A stretch of 64,000 bases of DNA from VAZQ01 sp963739385 (GTDB lineage: Bacteria; Pseudomonadota; Alphaproteobacteria; Rhizobiales; Xanthobacteraceae), in the NCBI GenBank assembly GCA_963739385.1, contig CAVUAI010000001.1, positions 76,297-140,296 on the forward strand, given 5' to 3'. The notes beneath the pieces are model-generated. The model ran no database searches and was not told the origin of the DNA. It worked only from the letters and a program-made list of their open reading frames with translations. The translations under genes were made by a program, and so were the position numbers. Below are positions 44,354 through 54,106 of this stretch, piece by piece; within the stretch, counting starts at the first letter, position 1, and every line of letters begins with the position of its first letter.

Positions 44354-44413
44354 TTGCAGTGATGGGTCGAGTCGATACCCTTTCATTACCGAATTGATCG
44401 TTCAAAATTGAAC
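44354..44413 (+). promoter_or_regulatory. Candidate promoter with an adjacent palindrome
   Basis: TTGCAG (44354-44359), a 16-base spacer and TACCCT (44376-44381) resemble a sigma-70 promoter. GTTCAAAATTGAAC at 44400-44413 is an inverted repeat (GTTCAA, TTGAAC) placed where a repressor could block the polymerase. It would control the binding-protein/transporter/enzyme block starting at 44421. Confidence 0.35.
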
Positions 44414-44420
44414 TGCGCGC

Positions 44421-45497
44421 ATGATCGGCAGGATGTCGCTGACTGCAGGCTTGACCGGTGACCGTTCGGCCGGTGCGCGTCGGCGGCCATGGATGCAACC
44501 TGCGAGCACGCTGCACGATCGGTCCCGGCTCGCTCGGCGCGGACTGGTCATGGCATGCGTTCTCGCCGTCGCGAGCGCGGGCGTTGTCCCAGCCCGCGGA
44601 CAGCCGGTGTCGTTTCGCCTCGGCTACGGCGGGGCGGCCGAGGAGCCGATGTGGCTGATTGTGGCCAAGGCCGACCTGGCCAGGCATTACGGCAAGGCCT
44701 ACACGCTCGACGCCACCCGGTTTACCAGCTCGGACAAGCGCGCCCAGGCATTCGAGGCCGGCGCCATCGACCTTTCCGCGGGCAGCGCCAACGGTGTGAT
44801 CTTCGCCGCCGCCGAAGGCATTACCGCCAAGTTCATCGCTTCGATCTCGCGCGAAAGCTCGCGCGGCTTCAGCACCAGCTACTATGTCAAGGAAAATTCG
44901 CCGATCCGATCGGTGCCGGACCTCAAGGGCAGGACCGTTGGCATCAACGGCTTCTCCACCTCAGGCCATCTCTGGCTGAAGGCGGCGCTCGACCGGCATG
45001 GACTTGCCGACACCGACGTCAAGATCACGCCGGTTCCGTTCTCGGCGATGCAGGAATCGCTCGATGCCGGACGGATCGACATCGGACAGTTTCCGCAACC
45101 CTACGCGGCGCTGCTGGAAAAGCAGATGAAGGTGCGCAAGATCTTCGACGCCAAGTATGGCGTGCCGTTCGAGGAAGAGCTGACCGTTCTGGTGGGAAAG
45201 GACGAGTTCCTCAGGAAGAACGCCGGCGCGGTGCGCGCGCTGCTGGAAGATCTCACCGCGGCGATGCGGTTCTACCTGGACAGGCCGCGCGAGGCCCGCC
45301 AGCTCCTGATCGATGCCCGCATGGTCCGGGTCAGCTCCGACGTCTATATGACGATGCAGGACTACTACCGCGATCCGACCTTGCGGATCGACGCCGATGC
45401 GCTGGAACGAATGCAGGCCTTTCAGATCAAGGCCGGATTTCAGAAGAAGAATGCCGACGTCAGGTCGCTGGTCGATCTCGGCTACTTGCCGCAATGA
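44421..45497 (+). CDS. NitT/TauT-type ABC transporter substrate-binding protein, first copy
   Basis: A binding protein of up to 358 residues. The mature part begins near GQPVSFRLGYGGAAEEPMWL and shows SDKRAQAFEAGAIDLSAGSANG, LKGRTVGINGFSTSGHLWLKAAL and KYGVPFEEELTVLVGKDEF. The N-terminus from 44421 is unusually long; ATG at 44493 or 44550 (MACVLAVASAGVVPARG) would still leave a signal segment, so the start is uncertain. It is closely related to the next gene (roughly three quarters identical by eye), and both precede one ATPase and two permeases. Confidence 0.83.
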   Translation: MIGRMSLTAGLTGDRSAGARRRPWMQPASTLHDRSRLARRGLVMACVLAVASAGVVPARGQPVSFRLGYGGAAEEPMWLIVAKADLARHYGKAYTLDATRFTSSDKRAQAFEAGAIDLSAGSANGVIFAAAEGITAKFIASISRESSRGFSTSYYVKENSPIRSVPDLKGRTVGINGFSTSGHLWLKAALDRHGLADTDVKITPVPFSAMQESLDAGRIDIGQFPQPYAALLEKQMKVRKIFDAKYGVPFEEELTVLVGKDEFLRKNAGAVRALLEDLTAAMRFYLDRPREARQLLIDARMVRVSSDVYMTMQDYYRDPTLRIDADALERMQAFQIKAGFQKKNADVRSLVDLGYLPQ

Positions 45498-45569
45498 GCG
45501 GTCAAGGGGCGCGACGGGTTTCGGCCGGACATCTCGCTCGGATCACCGCTCACCAAACGGGAACTCGAC

Positions 45570-46554
45570 ATGGACGCTTTTGACATGAAGGCCGTGCTGC
45601 GGGCGATGACGTGCCTTGCCGTGCTTGCGACAGCGACGGCGAGCGCGGCATTCGCCCAGCCGGTCACGCTGCGCCTCGGGCTACGGCACCGCGGCGGAGG
45701 AACCTCTCTGGCTGATGGTTGCCAAGCCCGAGCTCACCCCCGGCCAGGGCAAGGCCTACAAGCTCGATGCCACCCGGTTCACCGGCTCGGACAAGCGCGG
45801 CCAGGCATTCGAGGCGGGCGCCATCGACCTCGCCTCGAGCAGCGCCAACGGCGTGATCTTCGCGGCAGCCGAAGGCGTGGCGGCGAAGATGATCGCCTCG
45901 ATCTCGCGCGAAAGCCCGCGCGGCTTCAGCACCACCTTCTACGTGAAGGAGAATTCGCCGGTCAGGTCTGCGGCCGATCTCAAGGGCAAGATCGTCGGCA
46001 TCAACGGCTTCTACACCTCCGGTCACCTGTGGCTGAAGACGGCCCTCGAGAGGAACGGGCTTGCGGAAACCGACGTCACCATCACGCCGGTTCCGTTCCC
46101 GGCGATGCAGGAAGCGCTCGACGCCGGCAAGATCGACGTCGGACAGTTCCCGCAGCCATTCGCCGCCCTGGCGGAAAAGCAGATCAAGGTGCGCAAGATC
46201 TTCGACGCCAAGTACGGCGTGCCGTTCGAGGAGGAATTGATCGTCATCACCGGGAAGGATGAGTTCCTCAAGAAGAATGCCGATGCGCTCCGCGCCTTCG
46301 TCGGCGACCTCAAGGCTGCGACCCAGTTCTACCTGGAGAAGCCGCGCGAGGCGCGGCAGCTCCTGATCGACAACAAGATGGTGCGTGTCAGCCCCGACGT
46401 GTATCTGACCATGAACGACTACTATCGCGATCCGACGCTGCAGGTCGACGTCGAAGCGCTGGAGAAGATGCAGGCGCTGCAGATCAAGGCCGGGTTCCAG
46501 AAGAAGAACGCCGACGTCAAGGCGCTGGTCGATCCCGGCTATCTGCCGAAATAG
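45570..46554 (+). CDS. NitT/TauT-type ABC transporter substrate-binding protein, second copy, frame broken
   Basis: A paralogue of the preceding gene. A signal peptide (VLRAMTCLAVLATATASAAFA) and QPVTLRLG are read first; one surplus G in GGG at 45678-45680 shifts the frame. YGTAAEEPLWLMVAKPELTP and the remaining 290 residues then follow without interruption to GYLPK. The joined protein aligns with its neighbour along its whole length. It lies 22 bases before the ATPase gene. Two similar binding proteins may widen the ligand range of one transporter. Confidence 0.83.
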
Positions 46555-46576
46555 CCCGGGCCGGAAACTCGCGCCG

Positions 46577-47359
46577 ATGCCGCTGCTGGAGGTGACCGAC
46601 CTCGACAAGACGTTCACCGTCGACAACCGCAGCGTGACCGCCATCGATCATCTGTCACTCTCGATCGACGAGCACGAATTCGTCTCCATCGTGGGTCCGT
46701 CCGGCTGCGGCAAGAGCACCTTCCTCCATATCGTGGGCGGCTTCGAGCCGGCGACGGGAGGCCGCCTGCTTCTCAACGGCAAGCCGATCGGGCCGCCCGG
46801 TCCCGATCGCGGCATGATGTTTCAGGAGCTTTCGCTGTTCCCCTGGCTGACCGCCATCGAGAACGTGGCGTGGCCGCTCGAGATGAAGGGATTGGGCAAA
46901 CGCGAGTGCCGCGCCAGGGCGGCGGAATATCTCGATCTCGTGCATCTCTCCCGCTTCGCCGATCTCTATCTCGGCCAGTTGAGCGGCGGCATGAAGCAGC
47001 GCGTCGCGCTCGCGCGGCTTTTTGCGCTTGACCCGCAGATCATGCTGATGGACGAGCCGTTCGGCGCGCTCGACTCCCAGACCCGGGAATTGCTGCAGGA
47101 GGAGCTGCAGTCGATCTGGCGGCGCGCGCGCAAGACCGCGCTGTTCGTTACCCACGATATCGACGAGGCGATCTATCTCGGCACGCGGGTGATCGTGTTC
47201 ACCGCCCGCCCGGGCCGCATCAAGGCCGACATCCGGATTCCGAATGTCGACCGTTCGGGCGATTACCGCAAATCGCAGGAATATCTCGCCTTGCGGGTGC
47301 AGGTGTGGGACCTGCTGCGGGACGAAGTCCTCAAGGCGCGAGCGCTGGAGGAAGCGTGA
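46577..47359 (+). CDS. NitT/TauT-type ABC transporter ATP-binding protein
   Basis: A 260-residue ATPase with Walker A GPSGCGKST, Q-loop MMFQELSLFPWL, signature LSGGMKQRV, Walker B IMLMDEPFGALD and switch FVTHDIDEAIYLG. Its stop overlaps the GTG start of the first permease. It serves the operon with two binding proteins and two permeases. Confidence 0.9.
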   Translation: MPLLEVTDLDKTFTVDNRSVTAIDHLSLSIDEHEFVSIVGPSGCGKSTFLHIVGGFEPATGGRLLLNGKPIGPPGPDRGMMFQELSLFPWLTAIENVAWPLEMKGLGKRECRARAAEYLDLVHLSRFADLYLGQLSGGMKQRVALARLFALDPQIMLMDEPFGALDSQTRELLQEELQSIWRRARKTALFVTHDIDEAIYLGTRVIVFTARPGRIKADIRIPNVDRSGDYRKSQEYLALRVQVWDLLRDEVLKARALEEA

Positions 47360-48132
47360 GGATCACCTCGGCCTCGGTCCAGCACTGGATCGTGCCCATC
47401 GCCGTATTGGTGAGCTGGGAGGTGTTCGGCAGCGCCGGCATGCTGCCGCGCTACCTGTCCTTCCCCAGCGCGATCCTCGCTGCGCTGTGGGAGATCACGC
47501 TCTCGGGAGAACTGCTCGCGGCGATGACTGCGAGCCTCTACCGCGTCTCGGTCGGCTTCGTGCTCGGAACGGTCGCCGGCATCATCGTAGGCCTGGGCGC
47601 GGGAATCGTGCCCGGGGTGCGCCATTTCTTCGATCCGCTGGTATCCTTCCTCTATTCCATCCCGAAGATCGCCTTCCTGCCGGTGTTCCTGCTGCTGTTC
47701 GGTCTCGGCCATGCATCCAAGATCGCCATCATCGCGTTTTCCGGCTTCTTTCCGGTCTTCGTCGCCTCGCGGCATGCCGTGCTGTCCGTCAACAAGCTTC
47801 TGATCTGGGCGGCGCGCAACATGGGAACGCCGTCGCGCACGATCTTTTTCCGGGTGATCATTCCGGCGGCGGCGCCGCAGCTGTTCGGCGGCGTCCGTAT
47901 CGGGCTCGCACACGCCTTCGTCGTGCTGTTTGCGGCCGAATTGATCGGCTCGAAGGCGGGACTCGGCACCATCATCTCCTACGGCGAGGAATGGGTGCGG
48001 TTCGATCTGATGTTCGCCGGCATCGTCTGCTTTGCCGTGCTCGGCTTCCTGAGCGACCGCATCCTGCTGGCGGTCCGGTCGCGCGTGCTCAAGGGCCAGA
48101 TGATCGGGACCGAGGAACAGGTGGCGCGGTGA
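47356..48132 (+). CDS. NitT/TauT-type ABC transporter permease, first of two
   Basis: A 258-residue permease. The GTG at 47356 is preceded by GGAGGAAGC and overlaps the ATPase stop; no ATG is available nearby. Helical segments such as PIAVLVSWEVFG and VLGTVAGIIVGLGAG and the ATPase-contact loop IWAARNMGTPSRTIFFRVIIPAAAPQLFGG are typical. The stop overlaps the ATG of the second permease (TGATG), so the two may form a heterodimeric pore, unlike the single-permease transporters elsewhere in the window. Confidence 0.87.
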   Translation: MRITSASVQHWIVPIAVLVSWEVFGSAGMLPRYLSFPSAILAALWEITLSGELLAAMTASLYRVSVGFVLGTVAGIIVGLGAGIVPGVRHFFDPLVSFLYSIPKIAFLPVFLLLFGLGHASKIAIIAFSGFFPVFVASRHAVLSVNKLLIWAARNMGTPSRTIFFRVIIPAAAPQLFGGVRIGLAHAFVVLFAAELIGSKAGLGTIISYGEEWVRFDLMFAGIVCFAVLGFLSDRILLAVRSRVLKGQMIGTEEQVAR

Positions 48133-48906
48133 TGGCCAAGACCCTGGCGCAGGCCCGCTCGCTGGTGGCGCGCTGGTACTCGATCCCGTTGCTGCTGCTG
48201 GTGTGGCAGGTCGTGGTCGGCAGCGGTCTCGTGGAATCGCGTCTGCTCCCGAGCCCGGAGCGGGTATGGACCGCGCTCGTCACCGAGGTGGCGAACGGCG
48301 TCCTCGTCTTTCACGCCGGCGTCACCATCTCCCGGGCGCTTGCCGGCTTCCTGCTCGCGGCGCTGGTCGGAATTCCGTTCGCTGCCGCGATGGCCCGCTC
48401 GGTGCCGATCCGCAACCTGTTCGAGCCGATCTTCTTTCTCGGCTACCCGATCCCCAAGATCGCGCTGTTTCCGGTCTTCACCTACATCTTCGGGATCGGC
48501 ACGCCCTCGAAGATCGCATTCACCTTTCTCGAATGCCTCTACCCGATCGTGGTGACCTGCTATTTCGGCTTTCGCGGGGTGCAGACTCGGCTGATCTGGA
48601 GCGCGCAGAATTGCGGTGCAGGCCGCGCTCACCGTTCTGCGGCGGGTGATCCTGCCGGCTACACTGCCCAGCATATTCTCCGGCCTGCGGGTCGCGCTGC
48701 CGGTGGCGATCATCGTCGTGGTGATCACGGAAATGATCGGGGATTCCATCGGACTCGGCTACTACATCACGATCTGGAGCACGCGCTTTACCTTTGCCAA
48801 TGTCTACGCCGCGATCATCGTGATCGGCATCTGCGGCCTGGTGCTCGACCAGGGGCTGCTCCTGCTGCGCCGCCGTGTGGTCTACTGGCAGCGCGAAGGG
48901 ATCTGA
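48132..48906 (+). CDS. NitT/TauT-type ABC transporter permease, second of two, frame broken
   Basis: A roughly 257-residue permease. From ATG 48132 it reads MAKTLAQARSLVARWYSIP through EPIFFLGYPIPKIALFPVFTY to WSAQNCGA. One surplus base near 48622 then shifts the frame in the middle of the ATPase-contact loop, and ALTVLRRVILPATLPSIFSG continues to RRRVVYWQREGI. With the base removed the loop has its canonical spacing, so the gene is probably intact in the organism. It completes the transporter; the aldolase gene follows after 31 bases. Confidence 0.82.
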
Positions 48907-48937
48907 CGATGCGGCGCCACCTCCGCCGGAGTGACCG

Positions 48938-49684
48938 ATGACCGACCTCGCCCTCGCGGCTGACCTGCGCGGGACGCTCGACGAGCTCGCGCGCGCCTGC
49001 CGCATTCTGGAGATGGAGGGGCATGGCGACATGACGCTCGGCCATCTTTCGCTGCGCGATCCGGCGCGGCGGGGATTTTGGCTCAAGCGCAACCGCGTCG
49101 GCCTCGGCGAGGTGGTGGGCGCCGACGATTTCGTTCTCGTCGACTGGGACGGGCGGCAACTGGCGGGATCGGGAGGGCGGCATTCGGAGTGGCCGATCCA
49201 CTCGGAAATTCTGCGCCTGCGTCCGGATGTCGAGGTCGTCGCGCACACCCACCCGTTCCACGCCTGCGTGTTCTCGGCGTCGCTCGACCCGCTGCAGCCC
49301 TACGGCCTCGACGCCGACTATTTCATCGAGGTGCCGCGCCATGCCGACCCGGTTGCCCTGATCACCACCAGGGACGAGGGCATTGCGCTTGCGCGCTCGC
49401 TCGGCAACGCTTTCGCGGTCCTGATTGCCAACCACGGGGTCACGTTCTGCGGCACGTCGGTCGCGCACGCGACCTGCGTCGGGATTTTTCTCGAGAAGGC
49501 CTGCAAGGCCCAGCTCGCGGGCCAGGCGGCGGGCTTTCGCACGTCGATGCCGGACGCCGCCACGCGCGCCAGGCGCAACAGCCAGATGATGACGCCGGCC
49601 CACGTGGAGCATTCCTGGCATTATTTCTGCCGCAAGCTCGAAGCGCGCGGCGCGGCCGCCGGCGGCGCGCCGGTCTTCGGCTGA
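48938..49684 (+). CDS. Class II aldolase/adducin-family protein
   Basis: A 248-residue zinc-dependent class II aldolase-fold protein. The metal ligands are in WPIHSEILRLRPDVEVVAHTHPFHACVFSAS (HTH pair) and the later LIANHGVTFCG, with Glu/Asp near GHGDMTLGHLSLRD. Members cleave or epimerise sugar phosphates, or decarboxylate/isomerise keto acids. The gene lies between the transporter and a molybdenum hydroxylase subunit, seven bases before the latter, so it belongs to the same catabolic set. Confidence 0.83.
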   Translation: MTDLALAADLRGTLDELARACRILEMEGHGDMTLGHLSLRDPARRGFWLKRNRVGLGEVVGADDFVLVDWDGRQLAGSGGRHSEWPIHSEILRLRPDVEVVAHTHPFHACVFSASLDPLQPYGLDADYFIEVPRHADPVALITTRDEGIALARSLGNAFAVLIANHGVTFCGTSVAHATCVGIFLEKACKAQLAGQAAGFRTSMPDAATRARRNSQMMTPAHVEHSWHYFCRKLEARGAAAGGAPVFG

Positions 49685-49691
49685 GGCGGCG

Positions 49692-52098
49692 ATGCTCGAC
49701 CGATTGCCAACGCAGGACGGCTATATCGGCAAGCCGCTGCGGCGGCGCGAGGACGTCCGCTTCGTACAGGGCAGGGGGCGTTACGTTGACGACGTGGTTC
49801 TGCCCGGCACGGCATGGTGCGCCTTCGTGCGCAGCCCGCACGCCCATGCGCGCATCGGCGCCCTGTCGACACGGGCCGCCGCCGCCCGGCCGGGCGTGCT
49901 GCTCGTCCTGACGGCGCAGGATTGGGCCAGGGCCGGACACGGCGAGCTTACGGTCGTGCACCCCATGCCGTTCGGCGACGGCCGCCCGATGAACGCCGCG
50001 CCGCGTCCGGCCTTCGCCCGCGACAAGGTCCATCATGTCGGCGATATCGTCGCCGCCGTCGTCGCCGAGAGCCGGTTCGCTGCCGAGGAGGCGGCCGAAG
50101 CGATCGAGATCGACTACAGCCCGCTGCCGGCCGTCGTGACGCCGCGCCAGGCGGTGGCGCCCGCCGCGCCGCTCGTGCACGAGCAATTCGGCACCAATCT
50201 CGTGTTCGAGATCGAGCGCGGAGACCGCTCACAGGACCGCGGCTGCCATGGCGGCGGCGGCGAAGGTGGTCGAGCTCAGGCTCGAGAACACCCGGCTGTC
50301 GGCCAATCCGATCGAGCCGCGCGCGTATCTCTGCGACTACGACGCCGCGGCCGATCGCTTCACGCTCTATGCGACGTCGCAGCAGCCGCACTACCTCCGT
50401 CGCTGGCTTTCGCTCTATACGCTGCACATTCCCGAGCACAAGCTTCGCGTCATCTCCCCCGATGTCGGCGGCGGCTTCGGCGTGAAGGGAAACTTCGCCG
50501 TCGAGGTCTCCACCATCGTCTGGGCCGCGCAGATGCTGCGGCGTCCGGTCAAGTGGACCGCCACGCGCACCGAGACCTTCCTCTCCGACGCGCAGGCGCG
50601 CGATCACGATACCGTCGCGCGCATGGGATTCGATCGCGATGGACGCATCCTCGCGATGCAGATCGATACCGTTGCGGCGCTCGGCGGCTATCTCAGCAAT
50701 TTCGCGCCGAGCATCCCCGGCAATTCCTATCCGCAGACGGTGACCGGGCTCTACAAGACGCCGCACCTGCATCTGCGCGTGCGTGGCGTCTATACCAACA
50801 CCGTGCCGGTCGATGCCTATCGCGGCTCGGGGCGGCCGGAGGCGACCTGGACCAACGAGCGGCTGCTCGAACTCGGCGCGCGCGAGCTCGGCATCGACGT
50901 GGTCGAGATGCGCCGGCGCAATCTCATCGCGCGGTCGGAATTTCCGTATTCGGCTCCCGGCGGCCGCGTGTACGATTCCGGCGATCCGCCGGCGCTGCTG
51001 CAGCAGCTCCTGACGCTCGCGGACTACCCAGCGCTGCGGCGGGAGCAGGCCGCTTTGCGTCGAACAGGCATCCTGATGGGGATCGGGCTTGCCGCCTTCA
51101 TCGACAAGGCCGGCACCGGACCGAGCGCCAATCTCGCCAGGCGCGGCGGATTGCACGGCGGCTGGGAGAGCGCCATCGTGCGCGTGCACAGCGACGGCAA
51201 GGTGACCGTACTGGCGGGCAGCCACTCGCACGGGCAGGGCCACGAGATCACGTTCTGCCAGATCGCCGCCGACCGGCTGGGCCTTCCGATCGACGATATC
51301 CGCCTGATTGAGGGTGACACCGACCTGATCCCGTTCGGCAACGGCACCTGGGGCGCGCGCTCGACCTCGGTGGCAGGGACGGCGATCTACCGCGCCTGCG
51401 ACAAGGTGCTGGACAAGGCGCTGGGCCTGGCCGCGCACGTCCTCGAGTGCGCGGCGGCCGACGTCGACTATGCGCGTGGCATGTTCAAGGTGCGCGGCAC
51501 CGACCGGTCCATTCGCTTCGCCGAGATCGCCGACATCGCTTATCACGGCTCGACGCTGCCGCCCGACTGCGCGCCGGGTCTCGAGGTCACCGAGTTCTAC
51601 GATCCGCCCGACACCAACGATCCGCAGGCCATGCATCTCGCCGTGGTCCTCGTCGATCCGGAGACCGGTGCGGTGCGGCTGCGCAGCCTCTATGCTGCGG
51701 ACGATTGCGGCGTGGTGATCAATCCCATGATCGTGGAGGGCCAGGTGCATGGCGGCCTGGCGCAGGGCATCGGTCAGGCGCTGTGCGAGCACATCGTCTA
51801 CGATGACGCGTCCGGGCAATTGCTGACCGCGAGCTTCCTCGACTACGGCATGCCGCGTGCGGACGACCTGCCGGCATTCGAGACCACCTTCATCGCCAGT
51901 CCGGCGCCGAGCAATCCGCTCGGGGTCAAGGGCGGCAGCGAGAGCGGGACGATCGGTGCGCCGGCGGCCATCGGCAACGCGGTCATCGACGCGCTCTGGC
52001 ATCTGGGCGTGCGCGACATCAGGTTGCCGATCACGTCTGAAACCGTCTGGCGCGCCTTGCGCGGTGCGGAAGGCCGCGGAAGGGCAGGGGATTCATGA
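49692..52098 (+). CDS. Molybdenum hydroxylase large subunit (CoxL/xanthine dehydrogenase family), frame broken
   Basis: An approximately 800-residue molybdopterin-binding subunit. IGKPLRRREDVRFVQGRGRYVDD opens the protein; one surplus base at 50234-50235 shifts the frame, and AAKVVELRLENTRLSANPIEPRAY follows. Active-site features are VGGGFGVKGNF, VDAYRGSGRPEATW (AYRGSGR, form II-like rather than the CO-dehydrogenase AYxCSFR) and the late GVKGGSESGTIGAP with the conserved base Glu. No FAD-binding or iron-sulfur subunit is encoded nearby, which is unusual. Its stop overlaps the next start (ATGA). The substrate is unknown, probably an aldehyde or N-heterocycle. Confidence 0.85.
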
Positions 52099-52613
52099 GC
52101 GACAAGCAGGCCGACACGGCAAGGCAGATCGCGGACGAGCTTGCCGCCTGCGGCGTGAAGCTGGTGGCCTCGCTTCCGGACAACTGGCTGACCGGCGTGA
52201 TCAACACGATCGAGCAGGATGATCGCTTCGTGCATGTGCCGGTCAACCGGGAGGAATCCGCGATCGGCCTGTGCTCCGGCGCCTATATGGGCGCCATGGG
52301 CTCGGCCGCGCTGATGGGAGCGTCCGGCTTCATGACGGTGGTCTACGCCATCACCAAGATCAACTATACCTACGAGATCCCCCTGTTCCTGATGCTGACC
52401 CTGCGCGGCGGCGTCGGCGATCATCACAAGCACCACGTGTCGAACAGCCTCTATCTTCGCCCGGTGCTCGAAGCGATCGACATGCCCTATCAGATCATCG
52501 ACCGCAGCGAGGACATCGCGGCGATCTCGCGCTGCTATCACCACACCCGCACCTTCCTGCGGCCGATGGCCGTCATCTTCACGCGCGATCTGCTGCGAGG
52601 CGCCCGCTCATGA
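52095..52613 (+). CDS. ThDP-dependent decarboxylase alpha subunit (sulfopyruvate/phosphonopyruvate decarboxylase-like)
   Basis: A 172-residue pyrimidine-binding (N-terminal) half of a split thiamine-diphosphate enzyme. GVKLVASLPDNWLTGVIN, PVNREESAIGLCSGAYMG (the Glu that activates ThDP is in the REESA segment) and LFLMLTLRGGVGDHHKHH resemble ComD-type subunits. It overlaps the molybdenum hydroxylase gene by four bases and the beta subunit by four bases. The pair would decarboxylate a 2-oxo acid to an aldehyde, which the neighbouring molybdenum hydroxylase could oxidise; that link is inference. Confidence 0.82.
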   Translation: MSDKQADTARQIADELAACGVKLVASLPDNWLTGVINTIEQDDRFVHVPVNREESAIGLCSGAYMGAMGSAALMGASGFMTVVYAITKINYTYEIPLFLMLTLRGGVGDHHKHHVSNSLYLRPVLEAIDMPYQIIDRSEDIAAISRCYHHTRTFLRPMAVIFTRDLLRGARS

Positions 52614-53221
52614 ACTACGTCGAATGCTTTCGTGCGCTCGCGCGCCTTCGCACCGATCAGATCGTCGTCACCTCCGCGGGCAACTCGAGCCAGGCCTGGT
52701 GGGCGGCGACCCGTGACAGCGAGGCGAGCTTCTATCTCGACGCCTCGATGAGCCTCTCCACCATGTTTGCCTCGGGTCTCGCGCTGGCGCGCCCGGAGCT
52801 GAAGATCTGGGCCTTCATGGGCGACGGCGCGTTCTGCATGAACCCGGGCATGCTGATGGTCGAGCGCCAGATGAACCTGCCCAATCTCACCCACTTCCTG
52901 GTGTCCAACCGGGTCTACGGGGCGACGTCGAATGCCGACCTGCCCAACCCGACCGGGAACGACTACCCGGCGATGGCGCGCGCCATGGGCCTCGAGCGCG
53001 TGTTCGAGTTTCGCACGCTCGATGCGCTCGAGCGCGACTGTCCGGCGGTGCTGGCTGCAAACGTTGCCGGCCATACCTTCGTCGTGCTCGAGGTCGCGCC
53101 GTTTTCCGCCGCCGAGCAGAAGCTCGAGCAGCCGCCGTTCGACGGGCCGGAGCTGAAATACCGGTTCGGCCGCCACATCGAAGGCCGCACCGGTTGCAGC
53201 ATCTTCGGCTACCGGGTGTGA
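52610..53221 (+). CDS. ThDP-dependent decarboxylase beta subunit (sulfopyruvate/phosphonopyruvate decarboxylase-like)
   Basis: A 203-residue C-terminal half of the split enzyme, carrying the diphosphate-binding motif: GDGAFCMNPGMLMVERQMN followed by FLVSNRVYG, the GDG-to-N pattern that binds magnesium-ThDP. GLALARPELKIWAFMG and the ending HIEGRTGCSIFGYRV complete it. ATG 52610 overlaps the alpha-subunit stop. It is the last gene of the rightward block from 44421. Confidence 0.84.
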   Translation: MNYVECFRALARLRTDQIVVTSAGNSSQAWWAATRDSEASFYLDASMSLSTMFASGLALARPELKIWAFMGDGAFCMNPGMLMVERQMNLPNLTHFLVSNRVYGATSNADLPNPTGNDYPAMARAMGLERVFEFRTLDALERDCPAVLAANVAGHTFVVLEVAPFSAAEQKLEQPPFDGPELKYRFGRHIEGRTGCSIFGYRV

Positions 53222-54106
53222 CGCGGAGGACGAAATTTTCCGCTACTACGTGAATATACCTGTTGACTACGTATAGAAGTCATGCTAGATCGGCCTTACT
53301 CGCTCATTGAGGGGCGTCTCCGGAGACGATCCTGACGGCGGAGCGGGTGTGGCGTCGACCGCGGCTCGTAACCGCGGATACGGGACGCCCGGGGCTGCGG
53401 CCGGGCATGTTTGTCCGGCGGCGTGGAGCCTTCGCACCGCATCCGGCGGCAACGCCGGAGACGGAAGCGGTCCCTGGGCCGACAACGCCACGGTGGAGCG
53501 CCGAGAGGCGGCGTCCCGGTTGCGCGGGACGGCCCATGCCTCGCAAGCGTGGCGTCGCGCCCTACGAGCGCGACATATTTCAAGGCTGGCGCCTCCCGGC
53601 GCTCCGCCGCCCCTCGGTTCGGGGGCGGGCTGCAAAGCAAGGGCTCGGGTGGTTGCGAAAAAATGAAAAGGTGCAGACCCGGAGCGGGGCGCGCAACGCG
53701 CAGGCCGCAACGGGACGGGAAAGCTGTTGTTCGGGTCCGGATGCCGCGCCAACGGCATCCTTGGGCCGGGCTGTTTGACATTGTGAATAGGGGTCGCACG
53801 GCCTCCCGGAGACTTGGCGTCCCGGGCCAATGCCGCGCGCTCTGTGTGCGTGTCCCGGGCGCAGCACAGCACACGAAGACAAGTTTACGCAGTCTGCGCA
53901 AGCTAGACTGCGTGGATGCGCTGCAGAACCGGGACCTTTCCATTCGGTGGCGGTCCCGGATCAGCGGTGCACCGCTGCGCCGCATCCGGGACACGTATTC
54001 AGGCTGTCAGCGTAGGGCGGAATAGCGAGCGTATTCCGCCAATTCGCATGATAACGGCGCAATACGCTACGCTCTATTGCGCCCTACACTGAAATGGCTG
54101 CCTCGC
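53222..54106. other. Long repeat-like non-coding region
   Basis: Frames of 60-200 codons exist here on both strands and overlap one another, but none has a ribosome site or family motifs. The stretch from 53330 to 53990 is GC-rich with short palindromes (for example CGTCTCCGGAGACG near 53316). It reads like intergenic repeat blocks that I recall from Bradyrhizobium relatives; this is unverified. It ends in a nested palindrome at 54012-54087. Confidence 0.45.
54012..54087. repeat. Nested double palindrome
   Basis: Outer arms GTAGGGC (54012) and GCCCTAC (54081-54087) enclose two hairpins. The first has arms GGCGGAATA/TATTCCGCC (54016-54040), the second GGCGCAATA/TATTGCGCC (54056-54083). The element sits at the 3' end of the leftward binding-protein gene, where it may stabilise or end transcripts. 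Confidence 0.65.

Noticed and set aside
49948..52002. Minus-strand open frame of about 680 codons
   Set aside because: Antisense to the molybdenum hydroxylase gene; low-complexity translation, no start signal.
53304..54025. Several overlapping frames of 60-230 codons in the gap after the ThDP genes
   Set aside because: They overlap on both strands, lack ribosome sites and motifs, and are Arg/Pro/Ala-rich, typical of GC-rich non-coding DNA.
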